NCBI RefSeq assembly: GCF_014648195.1
Contig: NZ_BMQQ01000005.1
Location: forward strand, 57,619-121,618
Direction of reading: 5' to 3'
DNA: 64,000 bases
Origin: Streptomyces purpureus
GTDB lineage: Bacteria; Actinomycetota; Actinomycetes; Streptomycetales; Streptomycetaceae
Both the position numbers and the translations under genes were made by a program. Of the stretch, positions 30,942-40,624 are shown in pieces; position 1 is the first letter of the stretch; the number at the start of each line of letters is the position of its first letter. Below the pieces are notes generated by a model. It made no database searches. It was not told where the DNA came from and saw nothing but the letters and a program-made list of their open reading frames with translations.

Positions 30942-32219
30942 TTACTTGTAGTCCTTGAGCAGCTTGGAGTAGGCCTCTCCGCTGCTCTTGGCGGCCTGCT
31001 CGGGGCTGGCCTTGCCGGTCAGGACGTTGGCCATCTCGACCTTGAGGGGCTCGAAGAGGGCGTTGCCCTGGGGGATCCAGGGGCGCTCGACGGCCTTGTC
31101 GACGGCGGGCTTGAAGAACTTGACCATCTCGTTGCCGGCGACCGAGGGCACGGCGTACACGGAGGTACGGGTGGGCAGCAGGCTGAGCTTCTCGGTGGTC
31201 TGCTGCTGCACCTTGGCGGAGCTCATGTACTTGGCGAACTCGTAGGAGGCGTCGAGGTTCTTGGAACCGGCGTAGACGGAGAGGTTCCAGCCGCCCTGCG
31301 GGGAGGCCTGCTTGACGCTGCCGGCCGGGACGGGGGCGATGCCGAGGTTGGACTTGTCGGTGAACTGCTTGCCGGAGCGGGAGTCCTCGATGGCCCAGGG
31401 GCCGTTGAGCATCATCGCGACTTCGCCGTTCTTGAAGGCGTTCTGCATGTTGTTCCACCCGTCGGCGGCGTCGGTGATGGCCGCCTTCGAGTCGACGAGG
31501 TCCTTGATCGTGGCGAACGCCTTGGCACCGGCCGGGTCGTCGACGGTGATCTGCTTGTCCTTGGCGTTGACCATGTCGCCGCCCTCGCCGTAGAGGAAGG
31601 GCAGGAACCAGTAGGCGTCGTCGCCGCGCAGGTAGAAGCCGGTCTTGCCGGTCTTCTGCTTGATCTTGGCGGAGGCGGCCTTGAGCTCGGCGATGTTGGC
31701 GGGCGGCTTGGCGACCCCGGCGTCCTTGAGCATCTTCTTGTTGTAGAAGAGCGCCATGGTGTCGATGACCTGCGGGACCGCGTAGGTCTTGCCCTGGAAC
31801 TTGGTGGAGGCGGCGGCCTGCGGGAGGTAGTCCTCGGCCTTGTCGATGGCTGCGGTGCCGTCCAGTGGGGCGAGGTATCCGAGGCTGGCGAAGTCGGCCA
31901 CCCAGGCGACCTCGGTACGCATCACGTCCGGAGCGCCGGAGTTTCCGCCGGCCGCGTTCTTGAACTTGGAGTTCGCGTCGCCGAAGGGGACGTTGACGTA
32001 CTTGACGTCGACGTCGGGGTGCAGCTTCTCGAAGCCCTCGGCCAGGGCCTGGTAGGTGCCCTTCTCGGCCTCGTTCGAGGTGTCCCAGAAAGTGACGGTG
32101 CCCGAGAGCTTGCCGCCCTTCTTGGCGCTGTCGCCCTTGCCGCCGCTGTCCCCACCGCACGCTGCCGTCGTCAGGGCCAGGGCCGCGACCAGCGCGGTGG
32201 CCGCTATGCCACGCCGCAT
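30942..32219 (-). CDS. malE: Maltose/maltodextrin-binding lipoprotein MalE
   Basis: A 425-aa extracellular solute-binding protein, family 1. The lipobox LTTAAC puts the lipid-modified Cys at residue 21. Mature features include SGTVTFWDTSNEAEKGTYQALAEGFEK, DVMRTEVAWVADFASLGYL and AMMLNGPWAIED, typical of maltodextrin-binding proteins. AAGGAG lies 6 nt before the ATG, giving high translation as expected for a binding protein. It is the first gene of malEFG-aglA-malR, and a CTTGC...GCAAG palindrome lies upstream. Confidence 0.93.
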   Translation of the reverse strand: MRRGIAATALVAALALTTAACGGDSGGKGDSAKKGGKLSGTVTFWDTSNEAEKGTYQALAEGFEKLHPDVDVKYVNVPFGDANSKFKNAAGGNSGAPDVMRTEVAWVADFASLGYLAPLDGTAAIDKAEDYLPQAAASTKFQGKTYAVPQVIDTMALFYNKKMLKDAGVAKPPANIAELKAASAKIKQKTGKTGFYLRGDDAYWFLPFLYGEGGDMVNAKDKQITVDDPAGAKAFATIKDLVDSKAAITDAADGWNNMQNAFKNGEVAMMLNGPWAIEDSRSGKQFTDKSNLGIAPVPAGSVKQASPQGGWNLSVYAGSKNLDASYEFAKYMSSAKVQQQTTEKLSLLPTRTSVYAVPSVAGNEMVKFFKPAVDKAVERPWIPQGNALFEPLKVEMANVLTGKASPEQAAKSSGEAYSKLLKDYK

Positions 32220-32304
32220 GTGAACTCCTTCAAATGATCCCGGACGCTCCGTCGCGGCTCCGGGTTGCCAGAAACGTAACAGGGATGCAAATGAGCCGAA
32301 AGAG

Positions 32305-32325
32305 CTTGCGGCAATTTTCTGCAAG
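32305..32325 (-). promoter_or_regulatory. malE: Candidate MalR operator of malE
   Basis: CTTGC at 32305-32309 and GCAAG at 32321-32325 form a palindrome; on the minus strand it reads CTTGCAGAAAATTGCCGCAAG. It lies about 85 bp before the malE start codon. Confidence 0.6.
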
Positions 32326-32438
32326 GGCGGCGGATCGTTACATCTGCGTGTCCCTAAGGTTGCCGATGGGTCGCTTGACAGACATGGGAAAGTCGGTGCG
32401 AGCTGGGGCGGGGCGGGGTTGCGGCCGCCGCGGGACCT

Positions 32439-32465
32439 CTGCAAGCCTTTCGTAAGCACTTGCAG
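32439..32465 (+). promoter_or_regulatory. Candidate MalR operator of the second glucosidase gene
   Basis: CTGCAAG at 32439-32445 and CTTGCAG at 32459-32465 are perfect inverted copies with a 13-bp spacer, about 80 bp before the ATG at 32543. Confidence 0.6.
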
Positions 32466-32542
32466 GACCGTTTCAAGGCCGCCTGTCCTCTCGTTACCAG
32501 TGCGGCCCCCACCGCCACGGACCACGCGAGAGGGACACCCCC

Positions 32543-34183
<1,641 letters not shown>

Positions 34184-34194
34184 CGCGCGACCGG

Positions 34195-34208
34195 TACAGT
34201 CCCATCCC
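34195..34208 (+). promoter_or_regulatory. Leaderless promoter of the second lacI gene
   Basis: TACAGT at 34195-34200 lies 8 nt before the ATG at 34209, giving this regulator its own probable promoter in addition to read-through from the glucosidase gene. Confidence 0.45.
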
Positions 34209-35280
34209 ATGACCGCGCGGCTCTCCGACATCGCAGCCCAGGCGGGGGTCAGTGAGGCCACAGTCAGCCGCGTTCTCAACGGCAAGCCGGGCGTGGCCAC
34301 CGCCACCCGCGAGTCCGTGCTCGCCGCGCTCGACGTCCTCGGCTACGAACGGCCCGTACGGCTGCGCCAGCGCAGTGCGGGCCTGGTCGGGCTGATAACG
34401 CCGGAGCTGGACAACCCCATCTTTCCCGCCCTGGCGCAGGTCATCGGCCAGGCCCTGACCCGCCAGGGATACACCCCGGTCCTGGCCACCCAGACGCCCG
34501 GCGGCTCCACCGAGGACGAGCTGACCGAGATGCTGGTGGACCGGGGGGGTCTCCGGGATCATCTTCGTCTCCGGCCTGCACGCGGACACCACCGCCGACA
34601 CCCAGCGCTACGACCAGCTGCGCGGCCAGGGTGTCCCCTTCGTCCTCATCAACGGCTTCTCGCCCAAGATCCAGGCCCCTTTCGTCTCGCCCGACGACCG
34701 GGCGGCGATGCGGCTGGCCGTGACGCACCTGGTGGCGCTCGGGCACACCCGGATCGGCCTCGCGGTCGGGCCGAAACGGTTCGTGCCGGTCCAGCGGAAG
34801 ATCGAGGGGTTCCGGCTCGGCATGGCCGAGCGGCTCGGGCTGTCCACCGAGGACGCCGACGCCCTGATCGAGCACTCCCTGTACACGCTGGAGGGCGGCC
34901 AGGCGGCCGCCGCCGCGCTCATCTCCCGGGGCTGCACCGCCGTGGTGTGCGCCAGCGACATGATGGCGCTCGGCGCGATCCGGGCCGCCCGTCAGCAGGG
35001 TCTGGAGGTCCCCCGGGACGTCTCGGTGGTGGGCTTCGACGACTCCCCGCTGATAGCGTTCACCGACCCGCCGCTGACCACGATCCGGCAGCCGGTGCAG
35101 GCCATGGGGCAGGCCGCGGTCAGGGCCCTGCTGGAGGAGATCGGTGGCACACCGGCTCCGCACAGCGAATTCGTCTTCCTCCCCGAGCTGGTGGTCCGTG
35201 GTTCCACGGCCTCCGGGCCTCAGGGACAGCGGTCCTCCGAAAGACGGAGCGGTCGCGCCGAAGACCCGACCGACGGATGA
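34209..35280 (+). pseudogene. LacI-family regulator with +1 frameshift in a G7 run
   Basis: The first 112 codons read as a complete LacI helix-turn-helix and start of the sensor domain (RLSDIAAQAGVSEATVSRVLNGKPG ... STEDELTEMLVDRG). At the G7 run 34543-34549 the frame breaks; the correct continuation, GIIFVSGLHADT and the rest of the sensor domain to FVFLPELVVRG, is in the next frame and ends with TGA at 35280. The total of 1072 nt equals 357 codons plus one base, so a single extra G explains everything. It is a paralogue of the regulator at 26.3 kb. It is either a true recent pseudogene or a homopolymer sequencing error; a truncated protein could still bind DNA but not sugar. Confidence 0.85.
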
Positions 35281-35316
35281 TCGGTAGGGGTACCCGTATC
35301 TGGCAACCTTCTCCCC

Positions 35317-36261
35317 ATGGGTGAATCGACCGTGAGAACACTGGAAGGCCGTACGGCCCCGCCGTCACCCATCGACGGGTCCGACGAGCTCGACGAACGG
35401 CCTGGCACGCAGGACCCCCGCCCGCCGGCCTGGAGCCCCCGGGCTCGTACCCCGCGCAGGCCCCGGCTGTGGTTCGAGATCCTGCTGATCGCGGTGAGTT
35501 ACTGGACGTACTCGCTGATCCGCAACGCCGTTCCGGAGCAGAAGGCCGAGGCGCTGGCCAACGCCGACTGGATCTGGCGGGCGGAGCAGTCCCTTGGTCT
35601 CGCGTTCGAGGAGTCGGTCAACCACGCCGTGAACTCGGTGACGTGGCTGATCGTGGGGATGAACTACTACTACGCCACCTTGCACTTCGTCGTGACGATC
35701 GGTGTGCTCGTGTGGCTGTACCGCTGGCAGCCGGGCCGTTACGCGGCGGCGCGCACGATCCTCTTCGCGACCACAGGTGTGGCCCTGGTCGGTTACTACC
35801 TGTATCCGCTCGCGCCGCCACGGTTGATGAACGGCCAGAGCTTCATCGACACGGTGCTGGTCCACCACACCTGGGGCTCGATGGCGTCGGGCAACCTCAA
35901 GAACATGTCGAACCAGTACGCGGCGATGCCGTCGATGCACATCGGCTGGTCGCTGTGGAGCGGTCTCATCATCTTCGCCCTGGCCACCGCCCCCTGGGCG
36001 CGGATCCTCGGCCTGCTCTACCCCGCCGGCACCCTGGTCGTGATCGTGGCGACCGCCAACCACTTCTGGCTGGACGCGGTCGGCGGCCTGATCTGCCTGG
36101 CCTTCGGTTTCGCCGTCTCCTACCTCTGGTACGGGGCGCGGCCGCAGGGGCTGCCGAAGCTGGTGGGTCCCGAGCGGGCCGAGCCGGCGGGCCCGCCCCC
36201 GGTGGCGGAGGCGGACCCCGCGGCAGACCCGGCCCAGGAGACGGTCAGCTCCGGTAGGTGA
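35317..36261 (+). CDS. PAP2/Aur1-Ipt1-type inositol-phosphotransferase-like membrane protein
   Basis: A 314-aa membrane protein. After about 45 polar residues there are six helices. The PAP2_3 signature is present: APPRLMNG in one loop, then AMPSMHIGWSLW with the catalytic His, and ATANHFWLDAVGG with the second His and Asp. Family members transfer phospho-headgroups or dephosphorylate lipids on the outer face of the membrane. The tail after residue 280 is Pro/Ala-rich and disordered. Its stop codon abuts the remnant amidohydrolase region on the other strand. Confidence 0.85.
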   Translation: MGESTVRTLEGRTAPPSPIDGSDELDERPGTQDPRPPAWSPRARTPRRPRLWFEILLIAVSYWTYSLIRNAVPEQKAEALANADWIWRAEQSLGLAFEESVNHAVNSVTWLIVGMNYYYATLHFVVTIGVLVWLYRWQPGRYAAARTILFATTGVALVGYYLYPLAPPRLMNGQSFIDTVLVHHTWGSMASGNLKNMSNQYAAMPSMHIGWSLWSGLIIFALATAPWARILGLLYPAGTLVVIVATANHFWLDAVGGLICLAFGFAVSYLWYGARPQGLPKLVGPERAEPAGPPPVAEADPAADPAQETVSSGR

Positions 36262-37215
36262 CCTGCGGCGGCCATGGTGAGCCGGATCGGCGCCTGCTCG
36301 GTCTCGTCGGCCGGCGCTTCGACCGGGTCGACGGTGAACGCGGTCAGATCGGCGCGGTACCCCGCCTCGATCCGGCCCGCGACGGCTTCCTCGCCCGCCG
36401 CGAAGGCGGCGTGCGAGGTGCAGCCCTCCAGCGCCGTCAGCCCGGTCAGCCCGCGGCGGCGCCGCGCGGGCGCCGGGCCGTGGCGAGGACCTGCCGGGCG
36501 TCGTGGTGGGCGATCGGCCAGTCCGAGCCGAGCGCCAGCCGGGCACCGGCGTCGCGCAGGTCGCGGCAGCGCCAGGCCCGGGCGGCCCGCTCGTCGCCGA
36601 GCCGCTTGGACCACTCGTCGGTGCCGATGGCGTGCGTGGCCGTGCCGTCCCCGGCCTCGTGCGGATGACGTACGGCGGCGGTGTACGCGGCCGGGTCGGG
36701 CCAGAAGGCGGCGGTGCCCTGGCCGTGGCAGTCGGCGTGCTCCAGCCAGGCGGTGCGCCCTCGACCGTGCCGTCCATGAAGAACTTCACCCCGCCGACCC
36801 GCCACCTGCGCCCCGAGAGCCCCTGGAGCCGTACGAGCTCCGCCAGCCCCTCCGGTCCGGCGCCCGGCATGCACCAGGGGGCCAGGCGCAGCCGCGGCGG
36901 CAGCTCGCCGTCCTCCTCGACGGAGCGGAGCAGGCCCAGTACGTCGTCGCCGCCCATGCGGGTTCCCGCGCACGCCAAATGGCGGGCCCAGACCCAGCGG
37001 GCGGTGGAGAACTTCCCGGTGTCCGGGCAGCGTCTGGAGCGCGCCCACATCAGAGCCCTGGCCCAGATCAAGGCGGCCGCCGCGAAGGTCAACGCCGAAC
37101 TGGGGTCCATGAGTGGGCGCCGGTCAGGCCGGTGGCGGCCATGGCGGAGAGCGGACCGAGCAGGGCCGTGCGGCGTTCGGCGCGGGGGCGCGCGGGCGCG
37201 GAGTCGTAGGGTCCC
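36250..37215 (-). pseudogene. Decayed YtcJ-like amidohydrolase gene
   Basis: Several frames together give recognisable amidohydrolase_3 pieces on the minus strand: [48 protein letters not shown], then (new frame, near 36752) [22 protein letters not shown]...ATHAIG, an apparent internal deletion, TDEWSKRLG...[13 protein letters not shown], a stop near 36450, and in a third frame [43 protein letters not shown]. The N-terminal third is missing, at least two frameshifts and one deletion are present, and a foreign 147-bp segment interrupts it. It cannot make an enzyme. Confidence 0.8.
36959..37105 (+). pseudogene. fumC: Fragment of class II fumarase gene (fumC)
   Basis: On the plus strand this piece encodes [38 protein letters not shown] and [11 protein letters not shown], which is the N-terminal region of class II fumarate hydratases (around residues 20-68 of the full protein). 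It begins and ends abruptly with no start site or rest of the gene, and lies antisense inside the dead amidohydrolase gene. A full fumC should exist elsewhere in the genome. Confidence 0.8.
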
Positions 37216-37279
37216 GGTCACCGGCAGCGTACGGCGCCGGTGGCCACCGCCCGGTCGCCCCGCACCACCCCGCCCGGGG

Positions 37280-40267
37280 CTACGCGCCGTAGAACAGTTC
37301 CTCGACCACCGCCCGCGCCCGCCGGGTGATCCGCCGGTAGTCGTCGAGCATGTCGCCGACATGGCCCGGCCCGTACCCCAAGTAGCGTGCCAGCGCCGCC
37401 AGTTCGCGGCCGTCCGAGGGGAAGGTGTCCCCCGGGCGGCCGCGGACCAGCATCACGCCGTTGCGGACGCGGGTGGCCAGGATCCAGGCGTCGTCGAGGA
37501 TCTGGGCGTCCTCGGTGGGCAGGAGCCGGGCCGCGTGGGCGGCGGCCAGTGCCTCGCGGGTGCGGGTGGTGCGCAGGCCGGGCTCGGCCCAGCCGTGCCG
37601 CATCTGGAGCAGCTGGACGGTCCATTCGACGTCGCTCAGCCCGCCCCGGCCCAGCTTGGTGTGGAGGGTGGGGTCGGCGCCGCGCGGCAGGCGCTCGGAC
37701 TCCATCCGGGCCTTGAGGCGGCGGATCTCGCGCACCGCGTCCTCGCCGAGGCCCTCCGCCGGGTAGCGCAGCGGGTCGATCAGATCGATGAACCGGGCCC
37801 CGAGCCCGGCGTCGCCGGCCATCGGCGCGGCGCGCAGCAGGGCCTGGCTCTCCCAGACCAGCGACCAGCGGCGGTAGTAGGCCTCGTACGACTTGAGGGT
37901 GCGGACCAGCGGGCCGCTCTTGCCCTCCGGGCGCAGATCCGCGTCGATGAGCAATGGCGGGTCGGTCGTGGGGAGTTGGAGGACCCTGCGCATCTCGGCG
38001 ACGACGGCGCCGGCCGCCCGGGCGGCCTCCTGCTCGTCGACGCCCTCGCGCGGCTCGTGGACGAAGAGCACATCGGCGTCGGAGCCGTAGCTCAGTTCGT
38101 GGCCGCCGAAGCGGCCCATGCCGATGACGGCGAACCGGGTGGGCAGTTCGTCGCCCCATCCGGCGCGTACGACGGCCCGCAGCGCGCCGGCGAGGGTGGC
38201 GGCGTTCAGGTCGGTCACGGCGTCGCCGACCCGGTCGACGAGCGCGCCCGCGTCGACCTCGGCGGGCCGGTCCTCGGTGCCGTAGGAGGCGATGAGGTCG
38301 CCCGCGGCGGTACGGAACAGCTCGCGGCGGCGGACGCCGCGGGCCGCGGCGACGGCCTGTTCGGCGTCGTCGGCGCGGCCGACGGCGGCCAGGATCTCCT
38401 GTTCCAGGTGGTCGCGGCCGCGCGCTCCGAGGCCCTCGGGGTCGCCGAGGATCGCGACCGCCTCGGGGGCGCGCAGCAGCAGGTCGGGGGCGAGGCGGCC
38501 GGCGGAGAGCACCCGCGCGAGGTTCTCGGCGGCGGCGCCCTCGTCCCGTAGCAGCCGTAGGTACCAGGGGGTCTTGCCGAGGGCGTCGGAGACCTTGCGG
38601 AAGCCGAGGAGACCGGCGTCCGGGTCGGCGGAGTCGGCGAACCAGCCGAGCAGGACCGGCAGCAGGGTGCGCTGGATGGCGGCCTTGCGGGTGACGCCGG
38701 AGGACAGGGCCTCCAGGTGGCGCAGGGCGGAGGCGGGGTCGGCGTAGCCGAGGGCCTCCAGGCGTTCACGGGCGGCGCTGGCGCTGAGCCGTCGCTCGCC
38801 GGGGGCGAGCTGGGCGACGGCGTCGAGGAGGGGCCGGTAGAAGATCTTCTCGTGGAGGCGGCGGACCACGCCCGCGTGCCGCCGCCATTCGCGGGTGACC
38901 TCGGTGACCGGGTCGGTGCGCAGCCCGAGCGAGCGGCCGAGGCGGCGCAGATCGGGCTCGCCCTCGGGGACGAGGTGGGTGCGGCGCAGCCGGTAGAGCT
39001 GGATGCGGTGTTCCATGGCGCGCAGGAAGCGGTACGCCTCGTCGAGCTGGGCGGCGTCGGCGCGGCCCACGTACCCGCCGCCGGCGAGGGCGCCGAGGGC
39101 GTCGAGTGTCGTACCACTGTGCAATGTGGCATCGCTGCGGCCGTGCACGAGCTGGAGCAGCTGGACGGCGAACTCGACGTCCCGCAGCCCGCCGGGGCCG
39201 AGCTTCAGCTCACGCTCTATCTGTGCGGCGGGGATGTTGTCGACGACCCGGCGGCGCATCTTCTGCACGTCGGCGACGAAGTTCTCGCGCTCGGCGGCCT
39301 GCCAGACGAGCGGGGAGACGGCGTCGATGTAGGCGGCGCCGAGCTCCGGGTCGCCGGCCACCGCGCGGGCCTTGAGCAGGGCCTGGAACTCCCAGGTTTT
39401 GGCCCAGCGCTGGTAGTAGGCGAGGTGGGAGGAGAGGGTGCGGACGAGGGGGCCGTTGCGGCCCTCGGGGCGCAGGTTGGCGTCGACGGGCCAGATGGTG
39501 CCCTCGACGGTCGTCTCGGAGCAGATCCGCATGAGATGGGAGGCGAGACGGGTGGCGGCCTGCAGGGCCTTGCCCTCGTCGGCGCCGTCGACCGGCTCCC
39601 CGACGAAGATCACGTCGACGTCGGAGACGTAGTTGAGCTCATGGCCGCCGCACTTGCCCATGGCGATGACGGCGAGCCGGCACTGGGCGGCGTCGGCGGG
39701 CGCGGCGGTACGGGCGATGGCGAGCGCGGCGCGCAGGGTGGCGGTGGCGAGATCGGCCAGCTCGGCGGCGGTCTCGGCGACGTCGATGGTGCCGCAGACG
39801 TCCCGGGCGGCTATGGCGAGCAGGCAGCGGCGGTAGGCGACGCGCAGGGAGACGGCGTCGGTGGCGTCGGCGAGGCCCCGCTCGAACTCGGCGACGCCGG
39901 GGTGGAGATCCGCGGACTCGTAGGCGGCGAGGGCGCGCCAGTCGCCGGGGTGGCGGGCCAGGTGGTCACCGAGGGCCTCCGACGCGCCGAGTACGCCGAG
40001 GAGCCGGTCCCGTAGCGGCTTCGCGCCGATCAGGGTCGACAGCAGTCCGTGCCGCTGGTCGTCGGGCTGTGCCTCGACGAGCCGGACGAGCCCGCGCAGG
40101 GCGAGGTCGGGGTCGGCGGTGGCGCCGAGCGCGTCGAGGAGGACGGAGTCGTCCCGTACGGGCGCCAGGTCGGGCAGGTCGAGCAGCCGCTCGGCGGCGG
40201 ACGGATCGGTGAATCCGTGCCGCAGCAGCCGCGTGAACGTACTGCTTCTGCGTCCGGGCACTGTCAT
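37280..40267 (-). CDS. glnE: Bifunctional glutamine synthetase adenylyl-transferase/removing enzyme GlnE
   Basis: A 995-aa cytoplasmic enzyme that adds or removes AMP on the Tyr of GSI-type glutamine synthetase. The two nucleotidyltransferase domains are visible in order: [18 protein letters not shown] (about residue 225) for the deadenylylating half and [18 protein letters not shown] (about 715) for the adenylylating half, each followed by an LRPEGxxGPLVRTL motif and helical regulatory domains ([26 protein letters not shown]). GGAGACGG lies just before the ATG at 40267. Its classical target, the GlnA1 gene, is not in this window; the nearby glnA2 lacks the target Tyr. Confidence 0.95.
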   Translation of the reverse strand: MTVPGRRSSTFTRLLRHGFTDPSAAERLLDLPDLAPVRDDSVLLDALGATADPDLALRGLVRLVEAQPDDQRHGLLSTLIGAKPLRDRLLGVLGASEALGDHLARHPGDWRALAAYESADLHPGVAEFERGLADATDAVSLRVAYRRCLLAIAARDVCGTIDVAETAAELADLATATLRAALAIARTAAPADAAQCRLAVIAMGKCGGHELNYVSDVDVIFVGEPVDGADEGKALQAATRLASHLMRICSETTVEGTIWPVDANLRPEGRNGPLVRTLSSHLAYYQRWAKTWEFQALLKARAVAGDPELGAAYIDAVSPLVWQAAERENFVADVQKMRRRVVDNIPAAQIERELKLGPGGLRDVEFAVQLLQLVHGRSDATLHSGTTLDALGALAGGGYVGRADAAQLDEAYRFLRAMEHRIQLYRLRRTHLVPEGEPDLRRLGRSLGLRTDPVTEVTREWRRHAGVVRRLHEKIFYRPLLDAVAQLAPGERRLSASAARERLEALGYADPASALRHLEALSSGVTRKAAIQRTLLPVLLGWFADSADPDAGLLGFRKVSDALGKTPWYLRLLRDEGAAAENLARVLSAGRLAPDLLLRAPEAVAILGDPEGLGARGRDHLEQEILAAVGRADDAEQAVAAARGVRRRELFRTAAGDLIASYGTEDRPAEVDAGALVDRVGDAVTDLNAATLAGALRAVVRAGWGDELPTRFAVIGMGRFGGHELSYGSDADVLFVHEPREGVDEQEAARAAGAVVAEMRRVLQLPTTDPPLLIDADLRPEGKSGPLVRTLKSYEAYYRRWSLVWESQALLRAAPMAGDAGLGARFIDLIDPLRYPAEGLGEDAVREIRRLKARMESERLPRGADPTLHTKLGRGGLSDVEWTVQLLQMRHGWAEPGLRTTRTREALAAAHAARLLPTEDAQILDDAWILATRVRNGVMLVRGRPGDTFPSDGRELAALARYLGYGPGHVGDMLDDYRRITRRARAVVEELFYGA

Positions 40268-40624
40268 CCCGCCGTCTCCCTGTCCTGCGATCAAGGTCCA
40301 GGCCGAGCCTATCCGCAGGGCGTCGCGGGGGCGCGTACGAGGCCTTCGCCGCGCTTGCGCCGGGGGTTGCACGGGGCGGCGACGGGGTGTGAGGCGGGGC
40401 AGCGCCCGGAGTTGGCACGGGGCGGCGCCGGGGGGTGAGGCGGCCCGGCACCCCGGTGTCCGGTATGCCCCAGGGCGTGCCATGTGACCCGCGTATCACG
40501 TGACATACGCCATGTTCTTCGCCGTTCGCCGCCGATGAACCGTATTCATGGAAATTCCGTCTTCTTTGCCGCTCCCGGCCGTCCGGCCCGGAGCCGGCCC
40601 TGCCTGCACGAAAGTCCTACGCCC
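40268..40624. other. Divergent intergenic region, glnE / PIG-L gene
   Basis: A 357-bp gap with no convincing gene. It holds two imperfect copies of a 32-bp motif (40366-40397 and 40411-40443, around GGCACGGGGCGGCG...GTGAGGCGG) and a CACGTG box at 40498-40503. Alternative upstream starts of the PIG-L frame (40484, 40535) lie here. Confidence 0.5.

Larger units (their letters stand above)
32220..32542. promoter_or_regulatory. Divergent malE / aglA2 control region
   Basis: The 323-bp gap between malE and the second alpha-glucosidase gene holds two operator-like inverted repeats (32305-32325 and 32439-32465), one near each gene, plus ribosome sites AAGGAG for malE and GAGAGGGAC for the glucosidase. 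I see no ORF with coding bias here. Confidence 0.6.

Noticed and set aside
34543..34549. Programmed ribosomal frameshift in the second lacI gene
   Set aside because: LacI regulators are not known to use frameshifting, there is no obvious stimulatory structure, and the intact paralogue needs none. Mutation or sequencing error is simpler.
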